DNA of 11,360 bases from Nitrososphaerales archaeon (GTDB lineage: Archaea > Thermoproteota > Nitrososphaeria > Nitrososphaerales > Gagatemarchaeaceae): the NCBI GenBank assembly GCA_030039515.1, contig JASHVT010000159.1:1-11360 (forward strand), read 5' to 3'. Position numbers and translations under genes: made by a program. Positions 1 through 5,931 of the stretch are shown in pieces. Positions within the stretch are counted from its first letter, which is position 1, and the number at the start of each line of letters is the position of its first letter. Under the pieces are notes generated by a model that saw nothing but the letters and a program-made list of their open reading frames with translations, did not search any database and was not told the DNA's origin.

Positions 1-13
1 GACTTTGGCTCGG

Positions 14-208
14 ATGTCAATCAAACTCAGAGACGTGAAGACCAAGGTGATCAAGGAGAAGGATGGGTCTTACGCCATAGCGTGCTCCGCTCTTGGCGTT
101 TATACTGTAGGAGACTCGTTGGGTGGTGCCAGGCGGAACTTCGAAGAGGCACTGGAGCTCCATCTGTCGGCTTTGAAAGAGAAAGCGATCGAAACAGTAG
201 CACGGTAG
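14..208 (+). CDS. hicB: HicB-family antitoxin (short form)
   Basis: A 64-residue protein of the short HicB type, the antitoxin that neutralises the HicA mRNA interferase and usually represses its own operon. The N-terminal part (about residues 1-45) shows the HicB pattern: a first strand, a KDGSYAIACSALGVYT segment matching the family's G-x-x-A-x-x-P/S-x-L-G-V-x-T stretch, then GDSLGGARRNFEEALELHL, the typical G-D-T/S-x-x-E/G-A-x-x-N helix. It lacks a separate C-terminal DNA-binding domain. I chose the ATG at 14, because MSIKLRDV is a natural HicB beginning; a TTG at 5 is also in frame and the frame stays open to the window edge, so a longer N-terminus is possible. The toxin gene starts one base after the stop, consistent with one transcript in the order hicB-hicA. 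The promoter lies outside the window. Confidence 0.8.
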   Translation: MSIKLRDVKTKVIKEKDGSYAIACSALGVYTVGDSLGGARRNFEEALELHLSALKEKAIETVAR

Positions 209-209
209 C

Positions 210-424
210 TTGCCAAGACTGGTGCCAATAGACGGGCGGAAGCTCGTCAAGATTCTCTGCGATGAGTTTGGATTCGTCTCTATCAGGCAAGGGGAAGGCA
301 CGTCACTCTGACCAACGGGAAGATTTACGTGACCGTGCCGATAAAGGAGATTCGCGTCGGCCTTTTGGGAGTCATACTGGCTGACTGCGGAATGTCTAGA
401 GAGGAGTTTCTTCGAGTCGTTTGA
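210..424 (+). pseudogene. hicA: HicA-family mRNA interferase toxin, frameshifted
   Basis: Starting at TTG 210, the first reading frame gives PRLVPIDGRKLVKIL and continues to RQG, then meets TGA at 309. From about 293 a different frame (-1 relative to the first) continues with GRHVTLTNGKIYVTVP and ends SREEFLRVV at TGA 422-424. Joined at the G run at 291-294, the product reads RQGGRHVTL, matching the HicA active-site motif R-Q-x-G-S/R-H with its catalytic histidine, and the length (about 71 residues) is normal for HicA. One additional G in the run would restore the gene. HicA is a small double-stranded-RNA-binding-fold RNase that cleaves mRNA. The gene begins one base after the hicB stop. Either it is a real inactivated toxin or the read has a homopolymer error; the sequence alone cannot say which. 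Confidence 0.75.
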
Positions 425-466
425 GGTCTAGGCTTCAAATTTGCTAAATCTGCCTCGGCGGTCGAA

Positions 467-480
467 AGGAGGGACCTCCT
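467..480 (+). repeat. Perfect 6-bp inverted repeat AGGAGG-GA-CCTCCT
   Basis: AGGAGG (467-472) and CCTCCT (475-480) are exact reverse complements separated by two bases. The left arm is also a strong Shine-Dalgarno match to the archaeal 16S 3' end and lies about 10 bases before a GTG at 483. In RNA the innermost pairs would have to open to form a loop. It may be an operator, a weak hairpin, or chance. Confidence 0.4.
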
Positions 481-482
481 GC

Positions 483-536
483 GTGGCTAATCTTCAGAAC
501 ACCAGAACCATGACGACGCTCAGAGAGCAGAAATAG
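483..536 (+). CDS. Possible 17-codon leader ORF upstream of malic enzyme
   Basis: GTG at 483 opens a 17-codon frame ending at TAG 534-536, product MANLQNTRTMTTLREQK. The only support is the strong AGGAGG ribosome-binding sequence at 467-472 at good spacing, and the position 22 bases before the malic enzyme start. The peptide resembles nothing I know. It could be a leader peptide, a decayed gene end, or chance. Confidence 0.2.
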   Translation: MANLQNTRTMTTLREQK

Positions 537-537
537 C
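529..537 (+). promoter_or_regulatory. Candidate TATA element for malic enzyme
   Basis: An AGAAATAG stretch centred near 533 lies 26 bases before the TTG at 559, the same spacing seen at the other genes in the window, and would make the malic enzyme transcript leaderless. The match to the archaeal consensus is only fair. A competing AT-rich element, TTCAAATTTGCTAAATC at 434-450, would instead give a leader of roughly 85 bases that includes the possible 17-codon ORF. Confidence 0.3.
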
Positions 538-558
538 AGAAAGAGGGCGGCAACCGCA

Positions 559-1893
559 TTGGCCAAGCCTCGCCGGAAGGACGACCCATCAGAAAAGGCG
601 ATGGAGTATTCCAAGTTCTACGGAGGGAAGGTGGGCTTCGCGCCAAAGGTTCCTGTCCGGTCGCTCAACGACTTCTCGATCTGGTACACGCCGGGAGTCG
701 CGGCCGTCTCCAAGGCGATACAGGCCGACCCGGAGCTCTCGTTCGAGTACACGGGCCGATGGAACACAGTGGCGATCGTGACTGACGGTACTAGGGTCCT
801 CGGGCTGGGCAACATCGGCCCCGAGGGAGCGATGCCTGTGATGGAAGGCAAGGCGCTCATCTACAACTACCTCGGGGGAGTCAACGCGATACCTCTCCCC
901 GTCAGGGTGGGAGACGAGGAAGAACTCATCTCCTTCGTCAAGGCGCTCGAACCATCGCTGGGAGGCGTGAACCTGGAGGACATCGAGTCGCCCAAATGCT
1001 TCGAGGTCCTCGAAAGGCTCAGGTCCGAGATGTCGATACCCGTGTGGCACGACGACCAGCAAGGGACCGCGGGCGTGATACTCGCAGCGCTCTTCAACGC
1101 CCTGGAGCTGACTGGCAGGGAACTGAAGGGGACCCGGATAGTCTTCCTCGGCACGGGAGCTGCGAACATGGCCGCGGAGAAGCTCCTCAAGGAGGCTGGG
1201 GCTGACCCGAAGGACATCACGATGGTTGACTCCAAGGGGATACTCCACGCAGAGAGAGAGGACATGGACCAGCTGTCGCTCAGGAACAAGTGGAAGTACC
1301 AGGTGGCGATCGAAACGAACGGTGACAGGCGGACCGGCAGGCTCAGGGACGCTCTAGCGGGTGCCGACGTCTTGGTGGCAGCCTCTGCGCAGGGCCCGGA
1401 CGTGGTGAAGAGGGATGACATCATGGCGATGAAAGGACGCGCGATAGCGTTCTTCCTAGCGAACCCTGTCCCGGAGATGCTCCCGCCCGACGCCGTCGCT
1501 GCCGGCGCCGAGATAGTGGCGACGGGCAGGTCCGACTATCCCAACCAGGTCAACAACAGCCTGCTCTTCCCGGCGATATTCCGAGGGGCCCTCGACGTCA
1601 GGGCGAAGACCATCACAGACAGGATGGTGATCGACGCGGCGCATGAGCTCGCGGACTTCGACAAGGAGAGGAAGGGCATCTCCAAGACGCACATCCTGCC
1701 GACGATGGTCGAGTGGGAGGTCTACGTTCGGGTCGCGACCGCGGTGGGCCAGTCCGCGATAAAGGAGGGCCAGGCGAGGAAGAGCCTGAGCAGGAAGGAG
1801 GCGCTGCATCACGCTGCGCTCATGATACGCCATGCACGCACGACCATGGGCGTCCTCAGAAGGAGTGGAGTGATACCTGGCCCCCCCGCGTAA
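559..1893 (+). CDS. Malic enzyme (malate dehydrogenase, oxaloacetate-decarboxylating)
   Basis: A 444-residue malic enzyme of the short prokaryotic type, which decarboxylates malate to pyruvate with reduction of NAD(P). Seen directly: YTPGVA at 43-48 with the catalytic Tyr; VTDGTRVLGLGNIG at about 74-87; MEGKALIYNYLGGVNA with the catalytic Lys at 98; NLEDI at 138-142 and HDDQQGT at 164-170 for metal binding; the Rossmann nucleotide loop FLGTGAANMA at 196-205; and GRSDYPNQVNNS at 323-334, a hallmark of the family. The length is typical, with no C-terminal phosphotransacetylase domain. TTG 559 is the only start between an upstream in-frame stop and Met15 and gives the N-terminal helix normally present, so I prefer it. 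Cofactor preference (NAD or NADP) cannot be read with confidence. The downstream GNAT gene follows after 37 bases. Confidence 0.93.
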   Translation: MAKPRRKDDPSEKAMEYSKFYGGKVGFAPKVPVRSLNDFSIWYTPGVAAVSKAIQADPELSFEYTGRWNTVAIVTDGTRVLGLGNIGPEGAMPVMEGKALIYNYLGGVNAIPLPVRVGDEEELISFVKALEPSLGGVNLEDIESPKCFEVLERLRSEMSIPVWHDDQQGTAGVILAALFNALELTGRELKGTRIVFLGTGAANMAAEKLLKEAGADPKDITMVDSKGILHAEREDMDQLSLRNKWKYQVAIETNGDRRTGRLRDALAGADVLVAASAQGPDVVKRDDIMAMKGRAIAFFLANPVPEMLPPDAVAAGAEIVATGRSDYPNQVNNSLLFPAIFRGALDVRAKTITDRMVIDAAHELADFDKERKGISKTHILPTMVEWEVYVRVATAVGQSAIKEGQARKSLSRKEALHHAALMIRHARTTMGVLRRSGVIPGPPA

Positions 1894-1903
1894 CCCTAAA
1901 ACA
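1894..1903 (+). promoter_or_regulatory. Candidate TATA element for the GNAT gene
   Basis: CCCTAAAACA directly follows the malic enzyme stop and is centred about 30 bases before the GTG at 1931, compatible with a near-leaderless transcript. Co-transcription with the malic enzyme gene is equally possible. Confidence 0.3.
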
Positions 1904-1930
1904 ACAGAACGCGCGCCCGCTGCCCCTGGC

Positions 1931-2392
1931 GTGAAGATAAGGCATGCGGCGGTCGACGACGTCCCTGCGGCTGCCGACCTGATAGTCAGGACCAAGCGGC
2001 TGAACAACGAGTTCGACCCTTTCTTCGCCGTCGTCAGCGATGTGAAACCGAGGGCGGAGAGGTACGTCAAGGATTCCTTGGGCAAGAGCGACAGGCTTCT
2101 GCTGGTGGCGTCCGTCGGGCCGAAGATAGTAGGAGTCGTGAGGGCAGAGATCCGCGAGCGACTGTTCTACGAGCCGAGCATCGAGGGGTTCATCACGGAC
2201 TTCTACGTGCTCCCTGAGTACCGGCGCAAGGCGCTCGGGAACCAGATTCTACAGCGCGCCTCCTCAGAGCTCAAAGGGATGGGCGCCCAACTAATCGTCG
2301 CAGAGGTGCCCTCCCAGAACGAAATCGCCGTCCGCTTCTACACGAAGCTGAAGTTCAGGTCGATTGTGCAGCACTTCGGCACGAGCCGCTAG
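1931..2392 (+). CDS. GNAT-family N-acetyltransferase
   Basis: A 153-residue single-domain GNAT protein, a family that transfers acetyl groups from acetyl-CoA to amines. The N-terminus MKIRHAAVDDVPAAADLI is the usual first strand and helix. LLLVASVGPKIVGVVRAEI (about 56-74) supplies the central strands. FITDFYVLPEYRRKALGNQIL (about 87-107) is motif A, the acetyl-CoA pyrophosphate loop, in R-x-x-A-x-G form where most relatives have R-x-x-G-x-G/A. NEIAVRFYTKLKFR (130-143) is motif B with the conserved YxKLGF-like end. The substrate is unknown; RimI-like, antibiotic or small-amine acylation cannot be told apart. The GTG start is the first residue of the recognisable fold. Its TAG stop overlaps, within one CTAG, the stop of the minus-strand CxxC mini-protein. 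Confidence 0.85.
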   Translation: MKIRHAAVDDVPAAADLIVRTKRLNNEFDPFFAVVSDVKPRAERYVKDSLGKSDRLLLVASVGPKIVGVVRAEIRERLFYEPSIEGFITDFYVLPEYRRKALGNQILQRASSELKGMGAQLIVAEVPSQNEIAVRFYTKLKFRSIVQHFGTSR

Positions 2393-2541
2393 TAGTCAAG
2401 AAGGCTGCCCAACCTGGGCTCCTCGGATGGGCCAAGGAACATCCCGCACCTCAGGCATGTCACGTTCGTCCCGATCACGTATGGTAGGTGCGTGCCCTTC
2501 CCAATGCAGCTCGTATGCTCTCCTTCGCGCGTCAGAAGCAT
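2389..2541 (-). CDS. 50-residue CxxC protein, putative zinc-binding
   Basis: A small minus-strand gene, ATG at 2541 and TAG at 2391-2389, encoding 50 residues. The protein carries C12, H18 and a C29-L-R-C32 knuckle (TCLRCGMFLG), plus H9, so one zinc could be held by C12/H18 and C29/C32. I do not recognise a named family. Three things argue that it is real. A TTAAATA box lies at 2570-2564 with its centre 26 bases before the ATG, giving a leaderless start like its neighbours. The stop codon shares a CTAG with the GNAT stop, the same geometry as two other convergent pairs here. The CxxC motif and sensible composition are unlike noise. It could act as a small nucleic-acid- or protein-binding zinc ribbon, but that is inference only. 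Confidence 0.6.
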   Translation of the reverse strand: MLLTREGEHTSCIGKGTHLPYVIGTNVTCLRCGMFLGPSEEPRLGSLLDY

Positions 2542-2563
2542 CGCCCGCCACTCCGTGACTCGG

Positions 2564-2570
2564 TATTTAA
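2564..2570 (-). promoter_or_regulatory. TATA box for the 50-residue CxxC protein
   Basis: Read on the minus strand this is TTAAATA, close to the archaeal consensus, centred 26 bases upstream of ATG 2541, which predicts transcription starting at or next to the start codon. The rest of the gap up to 2692 shows no further gene that I can support. Confidence 0.55.
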
Positions 2571-2692
2571 CCTAAGACTATCTACTAACTCGGATACGTC
2601 ATTCGTCGTATTGCCGCGCCTCCACGTGAAGTGAGGTCCGGTGGCCCAAGGCGCGGCTCCCCAGGATGCAGGGACTATCGGTCTGGCTCGCC

Positions 2693-3415
2693 CTAGTACT
2701 TCTTACCGACCTTCCCCTTGAGGAGGCCGTCGCCGTTGACTTCCATTATCGTGTCGAACGACCTCGCGTCCTCAAGGCTCACGCCCCCGCTGGTCTCCCA
2801 CTCCTTGAAGGAGGCGTCGTCGGCCAGCTCGGCCCTGACCTTGTGCGACGACGTCGTGGCGAACGTCCTCGTCTTGCCGGTGAAATCCTTCCCGTCGACG
2901 AGGATCTTCAGGAGGCTGGCGTCAGGAGGCTGGAAGGCCACTGACCTGGTGTAACGCTTGTAAAGCGCCCCGATGATGTATCCGAAGACTATCGTCCACG
3001 CCACGAGGAAGGCGCCGGTCGCCGCCTCAGAGTCGAAATTGAAGGAGAAGCCGTAGAACCCGGAGTAGACCAGAGCGATGCCGATGACCCCTGCCATGAT
3101 CTCGCCCTTGCCGACGGGTCCTCTGCCCGGGATGCGCTCGTACCAGAGTCCGAAGAAGGCGGTGAAGAAGAGAGCGATGAAGTATCCGACGAACGCGATG
3201 AAGGGGACGTAGATTCCCAGCACCACAGAGAAGCACTGGTTGAGCGCGGTCACGTTCCCTTGCGCACCCGGCGAGCACATCTGGTAGAACGACGGATAGC
3301 CCAGGACCTGGTGCTTGAGCACTACGAGGAGCAGCGCGTTGAACACGCCTAGACCGCCGACGTAGACTATCCCACCGAGCGTGCCAGCCTTGACCCCGGC
3401 GAAGAACGATCCCAT
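2693..3415 (-). CDS. Four-helix membrane protein with C-terminal soluble domain, unknown function
   Basis: A 240-residue protein I do not recognise. Hydrophobic segments at about 11-33, 62-90, 106-124 and 131-152 predict four membrane helices. The loop between helices 1 and 2 holds Cys47 and Cys61, which could form a disulfide if exposed outside. The loop after helix 2 (WYERIPGRGPVGKGE) is basic, as expected for a cytoplasmic side. Residues 160-240 form a hydrophilic, probably beta-rich tail (LLKILVDGKDF through VSLEDARSFDTIMEVNG) ending in KGKVGKKY, predicted cytoplasmic if the N-terminus is inside. The ATG is 13 bases downstream of the peroxiredoxin stop with no separate promoter visible, so the two are probably co-transcribed. 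A transporter, redox-linked or envelope-stress role is possible, but nothing in the sequence decides it. Confidence 0.75.
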   Translation of the reverse strand: MGSFFAGVKAGTLGGIVYVGGLGVFNALLLVVLKHQVLGYPSFYQMCSPGAQGNVTALNQCFSVVLGIYVPFIAFVGYFIALFFTAFFGLWYERIPGRGPVGKGEIMAGVIGIALVYSGFYGFSFNFDSEAATGAFLVAWTIVFGYIIGALYKRYTRSVAFQPPDASLLKILVDGKDFTGKTRTFATTSSHKVRAELADDASFKEWETSGGVSLEDARSFDTIMEVNGDGLLKGKVGKKY

Positions 3416-3428
3416 GCGGCGCAGAACC

Positions 3429-3905
3429 CTAGGACTTCAGCGCCTGAAGGACCTCTGCGTCGTGCCCGTCCACCTTCACTCCCCTGAACACCTGTTTTAT
3501 CCTCCCGTCCTTGCCGATCACGAAGGTGGACCTCTCCGTCCCCCAGTACGTCTTGCCGTAGTTGTTCTTCAGCTTCCACGTGTCATAGAGCTTGTGGACG
3601 GCGAGGTCCTCGTCGCTCGCCAGTTCGAAGCCCAGCGAGTATTTCGCGATGAACTTCTTGTGCGAGTCGATCGAGTCTCTGCTCACCCCCACCACGACCG
3701 CGTCGAGGTCCCTGAACCTGGGCATGTTGTCGGTGAACGAGCATGCCTCCTTCGTGCACCCGGGGGTGTCGTCCTTCGGATAGAAGTACAGCACCACGTT
3801 CCTCCCCTTGAGCGAGCTCAGCCTCACGCTGCCTCCCCGCGTCGAAGGGACCTCAAAGTCAGGCGCCATGTCGCCTTGCTCCAGGCCGGGTCCGGTACCC
3901 TTCAT
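3429..3905 (-). CDS. bcp: BCP/PrxQ-type thiol peroxidase (peroxiredoxin)
   Basis: A 158-residue atypical two-cysteine peroxiredoxin of the bacterioferritin-comigratory-protein type, a cytoplasmic enzyme that reduces hydrogen peroxide and organic hydroperoxides using thioredoxin-like donors. The motif FYPKDDTPGCTKEAC places the peroxidatic Cys at 50 and a resolving Cys at 55, the C-x4-C spacing of PrxQ proteins. GDMAPDFEVP (11-20), LKGRNVVLYFYPK (32-44), GVSRDS (73-78) and WGTERSTFVIGKDG (121-134, with the conserved active-site Arg) are all in family order, and the length is normal. The frame is open upstream to 4175, but Met at 3905 is the natural family start and sits about 27-30 bases after an AT-rich promoter. 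The membrane protein gene follows 13 bases downstream. Confidence 0.92.
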   Translation of the reverse strand: MKGTGPGLEQGDMAPDFEVPSTRGGSVRLSSLKGRNVVLYFYPKDDTPGCTKEACSFTDNMPRFRDLDAVVVGVSRDSIDSHKKFIAKYSLGFELASDEDLAVHKLYDTWKLKNNYGKTYWGTERSTFVIGKDGRIKQVFRGVKVDGHDAEVLQALKS

Positions 3906-3928
3906 CGAGAGGGCGCCTCCCCGCCTCC

Positions 3929-3944
3929 AAAAAAACTTAATCTT
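3929..3944. promoter_or_regulatory. Shared divergent promoter of bcp and the amidohydrolase
   Basis: Only 61 bases separate the two start codons. AAAAAAACTTAATCTT at 3929-3944 is the only AT-rich tract in the gap. Read on plus, ACTTAATCTT is centred 27 bases before GTG 3967. Read on minus, the TTAAG/T-run is centred about 27-30 bases before ATG 3905. The two TATA elements therefore overlap, and both transcripts are predicted to be leaderless. Confidence 0.6.
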
Positions 3945-3966
3945 TCGACGCCGTTGGCGCAAGCGC

Positions 3967-4812
3967 GTGTCGACGGACTTCCACGTCCATCCTTGGACCA
4001 GGGCCTTCATGAGGAAGAACGGGCCGATAGTGAAGGCTTGCAACTTCTTCAAGCTCGACATGGCCACGCTGCCCGCGTCGACGGACCAACTCCTCTCCGA
4101 AATGGACGCGGCCGGGGTCGAGAGGAGCGTCATCCTCGGGCAGGACACCCACGCCACGCCCAACCCGTCGTTCAAGAACTATACGATGAAGAACGACGAC
4201 CTTGCGGCCATAGCGAAGCGGGCGGAGGACCGGCTCGTCGCGTTCGCGGGCGTGGACCCGAACGCGGGGAGGGACGCTGTGAAGGAGCTGAGGCGGGCAT
4301 CGCTCGAGCTGGGCATGCGGGGGCTGAAGGTCCACAGCAGCGCCAACTCGGTCTACCCCAACGACAGGAAGAAGATGTTCCCCATCTACGAGTTCTGCCA
4401 GGAGCGCTCTCTGCCCATCCTCTTCCATACAGGCACGACGGGGCTGGGCGACTGCGAGATCAAGTTCAGCAAACCCGAGTTCCTCGACGAGGTCTGCCAG
4501 AGCTTTCCGGACCTCAGGGTGGTCATGGCCCACTTCGGATGGCCATGGTACGACGTGACGGTCGCGGTCGCGCTAAGGAACCCCAACGTCTTCATCGACG
4601 TCTCGGGCTGGAAGCCGAAGTACATCCCTCAAGGCCTCCTGCCCTACATGAACGGGATCCTCCAGGACCGCTTCCTCTTCGGGACGGACTATCCCATGCT
4701 CAGGCATGCGGCGTGGATGGATGACTTCGAATCGTCCCTAAGGCCGAAGCTGCGGCCCGGAGTCTCTGAGAAGCTCCTCCGCCTCAACGCGCGCGCTGTG
4801 CTCGGCGCCTAG
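3967..4812 (+). CDS. Amidohydrolase-2 family metal-dependent hydrolase
   Basis: A 281-residue TIM-barrel metalloenzyme of the amidohydrolase-2 group (ACMSD/2-pyrone-dicarboxylate hydrolase relatives), which hydrolyse or decarboxylate small, often aromatic-derived acids. Metal and active-site motifs in order: FHVHP with H6 and H8; GLKVHSS with Lys121; LFHTG with His154; VVMAHFGWPW with His189; and LFGTDYPM with Asp241. This is the complete set of the family. The usable frame is open back to 3808, but GTG 3967 puts the HxH strand at the N-terminus, as is usual, and lies 27 bases after a TATA element, so the upstream part is not coding. It is divergent from the peroxiredoxin gene and overlaps the DUF2203 stop by one CTAG. 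The substrate cannot be told from sequence. Confidence 0.88.
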   Translation: MSTDFHVHPWTRAFMRKNGPIVKACNFFKLDMATLPASTDQLLSEMDAAGVERSVILGQDTHATPNPSFKNYTMKNDDLAAIAKRAEDRLVAFAGVDPNAGRDAVKELRRASLELGMRGLKVHSSANSVYPNDRKKMFPIYEFCQERSLPILFHTGTTGLGDCEIKFSKPEFLDEVCQSFPDLRVVMAHFGWPWYDVTVAVALRNPNVFIDVSGWKPKYIPQGLLPYMNGILQDRFLFGTDYPMLRHAAWMDDFESSLRPKLRPGVSEKLLRLNARAVLGA

Positions 4813-5204
4813 GGCTGTATCATCTGGATCTTGACCGGCTGCCGGGTCGAGTACCCTCCCCTCTCCGAGTGCCAGAACGACACCTCCGGCTCCCCGTACC
4901 TCCAGCAGAGGTAGACGACCTCGCCATACTTCTCCGCGGGGAAGTCGACCAGCCCCATGTCAAGCTCCTTCACGAGCACTCCAAGGTCCTCCAGCTCGTC
5001 GACTCCCGTGTTGATCCTGTCGGCGTATGCGCTGACAGCCGCGACCTTCTCTGCAAGCTCCGCGGTCATGAAGCCGATGAGCTTGTACCTGTCAGCTTCC
5101 CTCTGCAGCTCCTCTCCTGCCCTCTTCAGCTCTATCAACCTCCTGACCTTCGGCTTGATGTCCGGCAGAAGCTTGTTGGCCTCTTGAGGAGTGAACAGGT
5201 GCAC
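4809..5204 (-). CDS. DUF2203 family protein
   Basis: A 131-residue DUF2203 protein, an uncharacterised family of bacteria and archaea. Recognisable family segments are LFTPQEANKLLPDIKP at about 3-18, a long charged helical region (about 19-75) likely to form a coiled hairpin, and the C-terminal block LGVLVKELDMGLVDFPAEK followed by VYLCWRYGEPEVSFWH and GGYSTRQP, which is the diagnostic DUF2203 signature. No enzymatic function is established. I chose GTG 5204 because the family begins at the FTPQEAN segment; the frame is open to 5363 with an ATG at 5291 as an alternative that would add 29 residues with no family match. No clean leaderless TATA is seen for this start; a TTATTGC element at about 5257-5251 would give a short leader. 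The stop shares CTAG with the amidohydrolase stop. Confidence 0.82.
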   Translation of the reverse strand: MHLFTPQEANKLLPDIKPKVRRLIELKRAGEELQREADRYKLIGFMTAELAEKVAAVSAYADRINTGVDELEDLGVLVKELDMGLVDFPAEKYGEVVYLCWRYGEPEVSFWHSERGGYSTRQPVKIQMIQP

Positions 5205-5292
5205 TACGCTTGGCTCTGACGTTTGCGACTCGCCTGCAGGCAGCTGGCAAATCGCAATAAGAAAGTTCCGACTGCAAAAAGTCCGACCCATA

Positions 5293-5326
5293 ATGCTACT
5301 TTCTTTGACCAAGGGAGTAGTAGCAT
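5293..5326. repeat. 8-bp inverted repeat in the DUF2203/adenosyltransferase gap
   Basis: ATGCTACT (5293-5300) and AGTAGCAT (5319-5326) are perfect reverse complements with an 18-base spacer, arm centres 26 bases apart, or about 2.5 helical turns. The site is about 40 bases upstream of the adenosyltransferase TATA element, a position suited to a dimeric regulator. A hairpin in a transcript is the other reading. Confidence 0.5.
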
Positions 5327-5365
5327 CGAGTCTGCCGGCGTCGGCCACTGAAGTCCCGGCCACAC

Positions 5366-5372
5366 CTTAATA
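5366..5372 (+). promoter_or_regulatory. TATA box for cobalamin adenosyltransferase
   Basis: CTTAATA is centred 29 bases before ATG 5398, predicting a transcript that is leaderless or has a leader of two or three bases. Confidence 0.55.
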
Positions 5373-5397
5373 CGCGCAGCCGGCGGCAAAGCCTCCG

Positions 5398-5931
5398 ATG
5401 TACACGAGACGCGGCGACAAGGGCGAGACGTCCCTTTACGGGGGGAGGCGCGTGAGGAAGGACTCGCCGAGAGTCGAAGCCTACGGCGCCATCGACGAGC
5501 TAAACAGCTTCGTCGGCATGGTCGCCGCCAGCACGGCCGACCAGAGTGTCGTGTCGTCGCTGGAGGAAGTCCAGCGGATGCTCTTCGTCGCAGGCGCAGA
5601 CGCGGCGTCCCGTCTCGACTCTGCCGGCGCGGTGACGAGGATCTCCGCAAGCGACACGGCGAGGCTCGAGGCCATGACAGACTCCCTGTTGAAAGAGCTC
5701 CCCAGGCTGACCAACTTCGTCCTCCCAGGCGGGACGACCACCGGCGCCATGCTCCACGTCGCCCGCTCGGTCTGCAGGAGGGCGGAGAGGAGGCTGGTGA
5801 CTGCTTCCCAGGCCGAGGAGATGAACCCGGAGCTCATCCCTTTCTTCAACAGGCTCTCCACGTTCTTCTTCGACCTCGCCAGGGGCGTGAACTTCAGGGC
5901 AGGTAAGAGTGAGCCTGTCTGGAAGCCCTAG
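5398..5931 (+). CDS. Cob(I)alamin adenosyltransferase, PduO type
   Basis: A 177-residue PduO-type ATP:cob(I)alamin adenosyltransferase, the cytoplasmic enzyme that converts reduced cobalamin to adenosylcobalamin using ATP. The N-terminal ATP-binding stretch TRRGDKGETSLYGG (3-16) is intact, followed by RVEAYGAIDELNSFVG (25-40). NFVLPGG (106-112) and ARSVCRRAERR (122-132) carry the conserved Arg-rich nucleotide and trimer-interface helix, and NRLSTFFFDLAR (151-162) carries the conserved Asn and Asp-Leu near the cobalamin site. Length and motif order are normal. ATG 5398 directly precedes the family N-terminus and has a well-placed TATA box. The coenzyme would serve B12-dependent mutases, none of which lies in this window. 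Its stop shares CTAG with the convergent aldehyde dehydrogenase stop. Confidence 0.93.
   Translation: MYTRRGDKGETSLYGGRRVRKDSPRVEAYGAIDELNSFVGMVAASTADQSVVSSLEEVQRMLFVAGADAASRLDSAGAVTRISASDTARLEAMTDSLLKELPRLTNFVLPGGTTTGAMLHVARSVCRRAERRLVTASQAEEMNPELIPFFNRLSTFFFDLARGVNFRAGKSEPVWKP

Noticed and set aside
3906..4175. N-terminal extension of the peroxiredoxin upstream of Met at 3905
   Set aside because: It crosses the divergent promoter and the start of the amidohydrolase and has no similarity to the peroxiredoxin N-terminus.
3381..4724. A 447-codon open frame on the plus strand
   Set aside because: It runs antisense through the peroxiredoxin and out of frame through the amidohydrolase, both of which have full catalytic motifs. 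Its Arg/Pro/Gly-rich product is the usual shadow of high-GC codons.
5204..5650. A 148-codon minus-strand open frame over the adenosyltransferase start
   Set aside because: It is antisense to a well-supported enzyme, very Arg/Ser/Pro-rich, and has no domain.
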